Assembly: GCF_000371925.1 (NCBI RefSeq)
Contig: NZ_AQVE01000006.1
Location: forward strand, 1-64,000
From: Thiolinea disciformis DSM 14473
Lineage (GTDB): Bacteria > Pseudomonadota > Gammaproteobacteria > Thiotrichales > Thiotrichaceae
DNA length: 64,000 nucleotides
Direction: 5' to 3'
A program made the translations under genes and the position numbers. Positions 63,551 to 64,000 of the stretch are shown one piece after another. The notes below the pieces were generated by a model that saw nothing but the letters and a program-made list of their open reading frames with translations, was not told the origin of the DNA and ran no database searches. The number at the start of each line of letters is the position of its first letter. Within the stretch, counting starts at the first letter, position 1.

Positions 63551-64000
63551 TTAGGGAATCAAGCTTAAGGCATACCATAGCGTTATCGGGATAATCACTA
63601 AACTACCCAGATTGCCCAGCATAACGAGCGAGGCAACGCGTTCGGGTTCTTGTTTATATTGTTCAGCCACCAAGACATTTAAAACGGCTGGCGGCAAGGC
63701 GGCAAAAATTAATAATACTGCACTTTGAATAGCACTTAATTGTAATGCTGGTAATAATAACCAAGCTATTAATAAGCCTGCTGCTGGCCCTGCAATTGCA
63801 CCAAACACGCCCAATTGCCAGTCTTTGAAATTAATATCCAATAAGCGTACACCGAGTGAAAACAATAACAAAGGAATACTGACTTGCCCCATGAGCTTTA
63901 CGGTATTGGCGATAGGGGCAGGAAGGCTTATATGAATTGCGCTAAAAAAAATACCCACTATCGCTGCCAAAATCATCGGCATTTTGAGTAAACGCAACAA
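63551..64000 (-). CDS. AEC-family transporter, C-terminal part
   Basis: 149 residues visible; the gene continues beyond the right edge, so the true start is outside. It shows about five membrane segments, with SIPLLLFSLGVRLLD and LLIFAALPPAVLNVLVAEQY, typical of the C-terminal bundle of auxin-efflux-carrier-like transporters (family length about 310). Such proteins transport malate, malonate or other small anions. The substrate is undetermined. Confidence 0.9.
   Translation of the reverse strand: MLRLLKMPMILAAIVGIFFSAIHISLPAPIANTVKLMGQVSIPLLLFSLGVRLLDINFKDWQLGVFGAIAGPAAGLLIAWLLLPALQLSAIQSAVLLIFAALPPAVLNVLVAEQYKQEPERVASLVMLGNLGSLVIIPITLWYALSLIP

Overview
The window is ordinary chromosomal DNA from a gammaproteobacterium. 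The supporting evidence is the gene repertoire: hslVU with a DUF971 neighbour, glnE, rlmI, rsuA, ubiK, pilU, pdxH, cmoM and rpmB-rpmG. A soxYZ pair points to an organism that oxidises reduced sulfur compounds, and together with the moderate, slightly AT-leaning composition this suggests a Thiothrix/Thiotrichales-type bacterium. That placement is inference; the partial 23S rRNA would settle it.

Layout. 1-1.5 kb: 3' part of a 23S rRNA gene, 5S rRNA and a terminator, i.e. the end of an rrn operon. 1.6-3.3 kb: two exported proteins of unknown role. 3.4-8.9 kb: a LacI-type regulator followed by a complete sugar ABC transporter (binding protein, two permeases, ATPase). It has three copies of a GAACGTTC-centred palindrome, one of them inside the regulator's first codons. 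9-16.4 kb: hrpA, a membrane diguanylate cyclase and a second-type elongation factor G. 16.7-18.8 kb: a heat-shock divergon (cbpA-like gene against two hsp20 genes) with recognisable sigma-32 promoters. 18.8-25 kb: a DUF72 gene, then an accessory block in which a 1268-residue single-chain restriction-methylation-specificity enzyme lies between two Uma2 nuclease-fold genes. 25.1-30.4 kb: rpmB-rpmG, an SRPBCC protein, then a leftward series folK, folB, a small membrane protein, yidD, hisI, a DUF971 gene, hslU and hslV, with a heat-shock promoter ahead of hslV. 30.6-36.5 kb: a 39-residue membrane microprotein, a D-amino acid aminotransferase, a DUF3108 protein, a cobalamin riboswitch with btuB, soxYZ and an ElyC/YdcF protein. 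36.7-50.6 kb: a flotillin, ubiK, a ThrE-type exporter, an alpha/beta hydrolase coupled to a small HD hydrolase, rlmI, an SDR, glnE, pilU and a patatin/beta-barrel protein. 50.6-58.7 kb: rsuA, uvrD, a D-Ala-D-Ala dipeptidase, a lipoprotein, pdxH, a CobB-type sirtuin, a proline-rich membrane protein and cmoM. 58.8-63.5 kb: a caspase-like CHAT protein divergent from a DUF6174/EF-hand-like protein and two unrecognised small proteins. An AEC-family transporter runs off the right edge.

How genes work together. The LacI protein probably represses its own operon, so sugar uptake is induced with its regulator. The chaperones and the HslVU protease share sigma-32-type promoters. BtuB is controlled by B12 through the riboswitch. 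SoxY and SoxZ form the carrier on which thiosulfate sulfur is oxidised.

Most worth a second look: (1) the CHAT locus with its uncharacterised neighbours; (2) the R-M-S enzyme with two nearly matching target-recognition domains, bracketed by Uma2 genes; (3) the three-operator arrangement of the LacI gene; (4) the 39-residue microprotein with a structured leader. No CRISPR array, tRNA gene, transposase or phage gene was seen.
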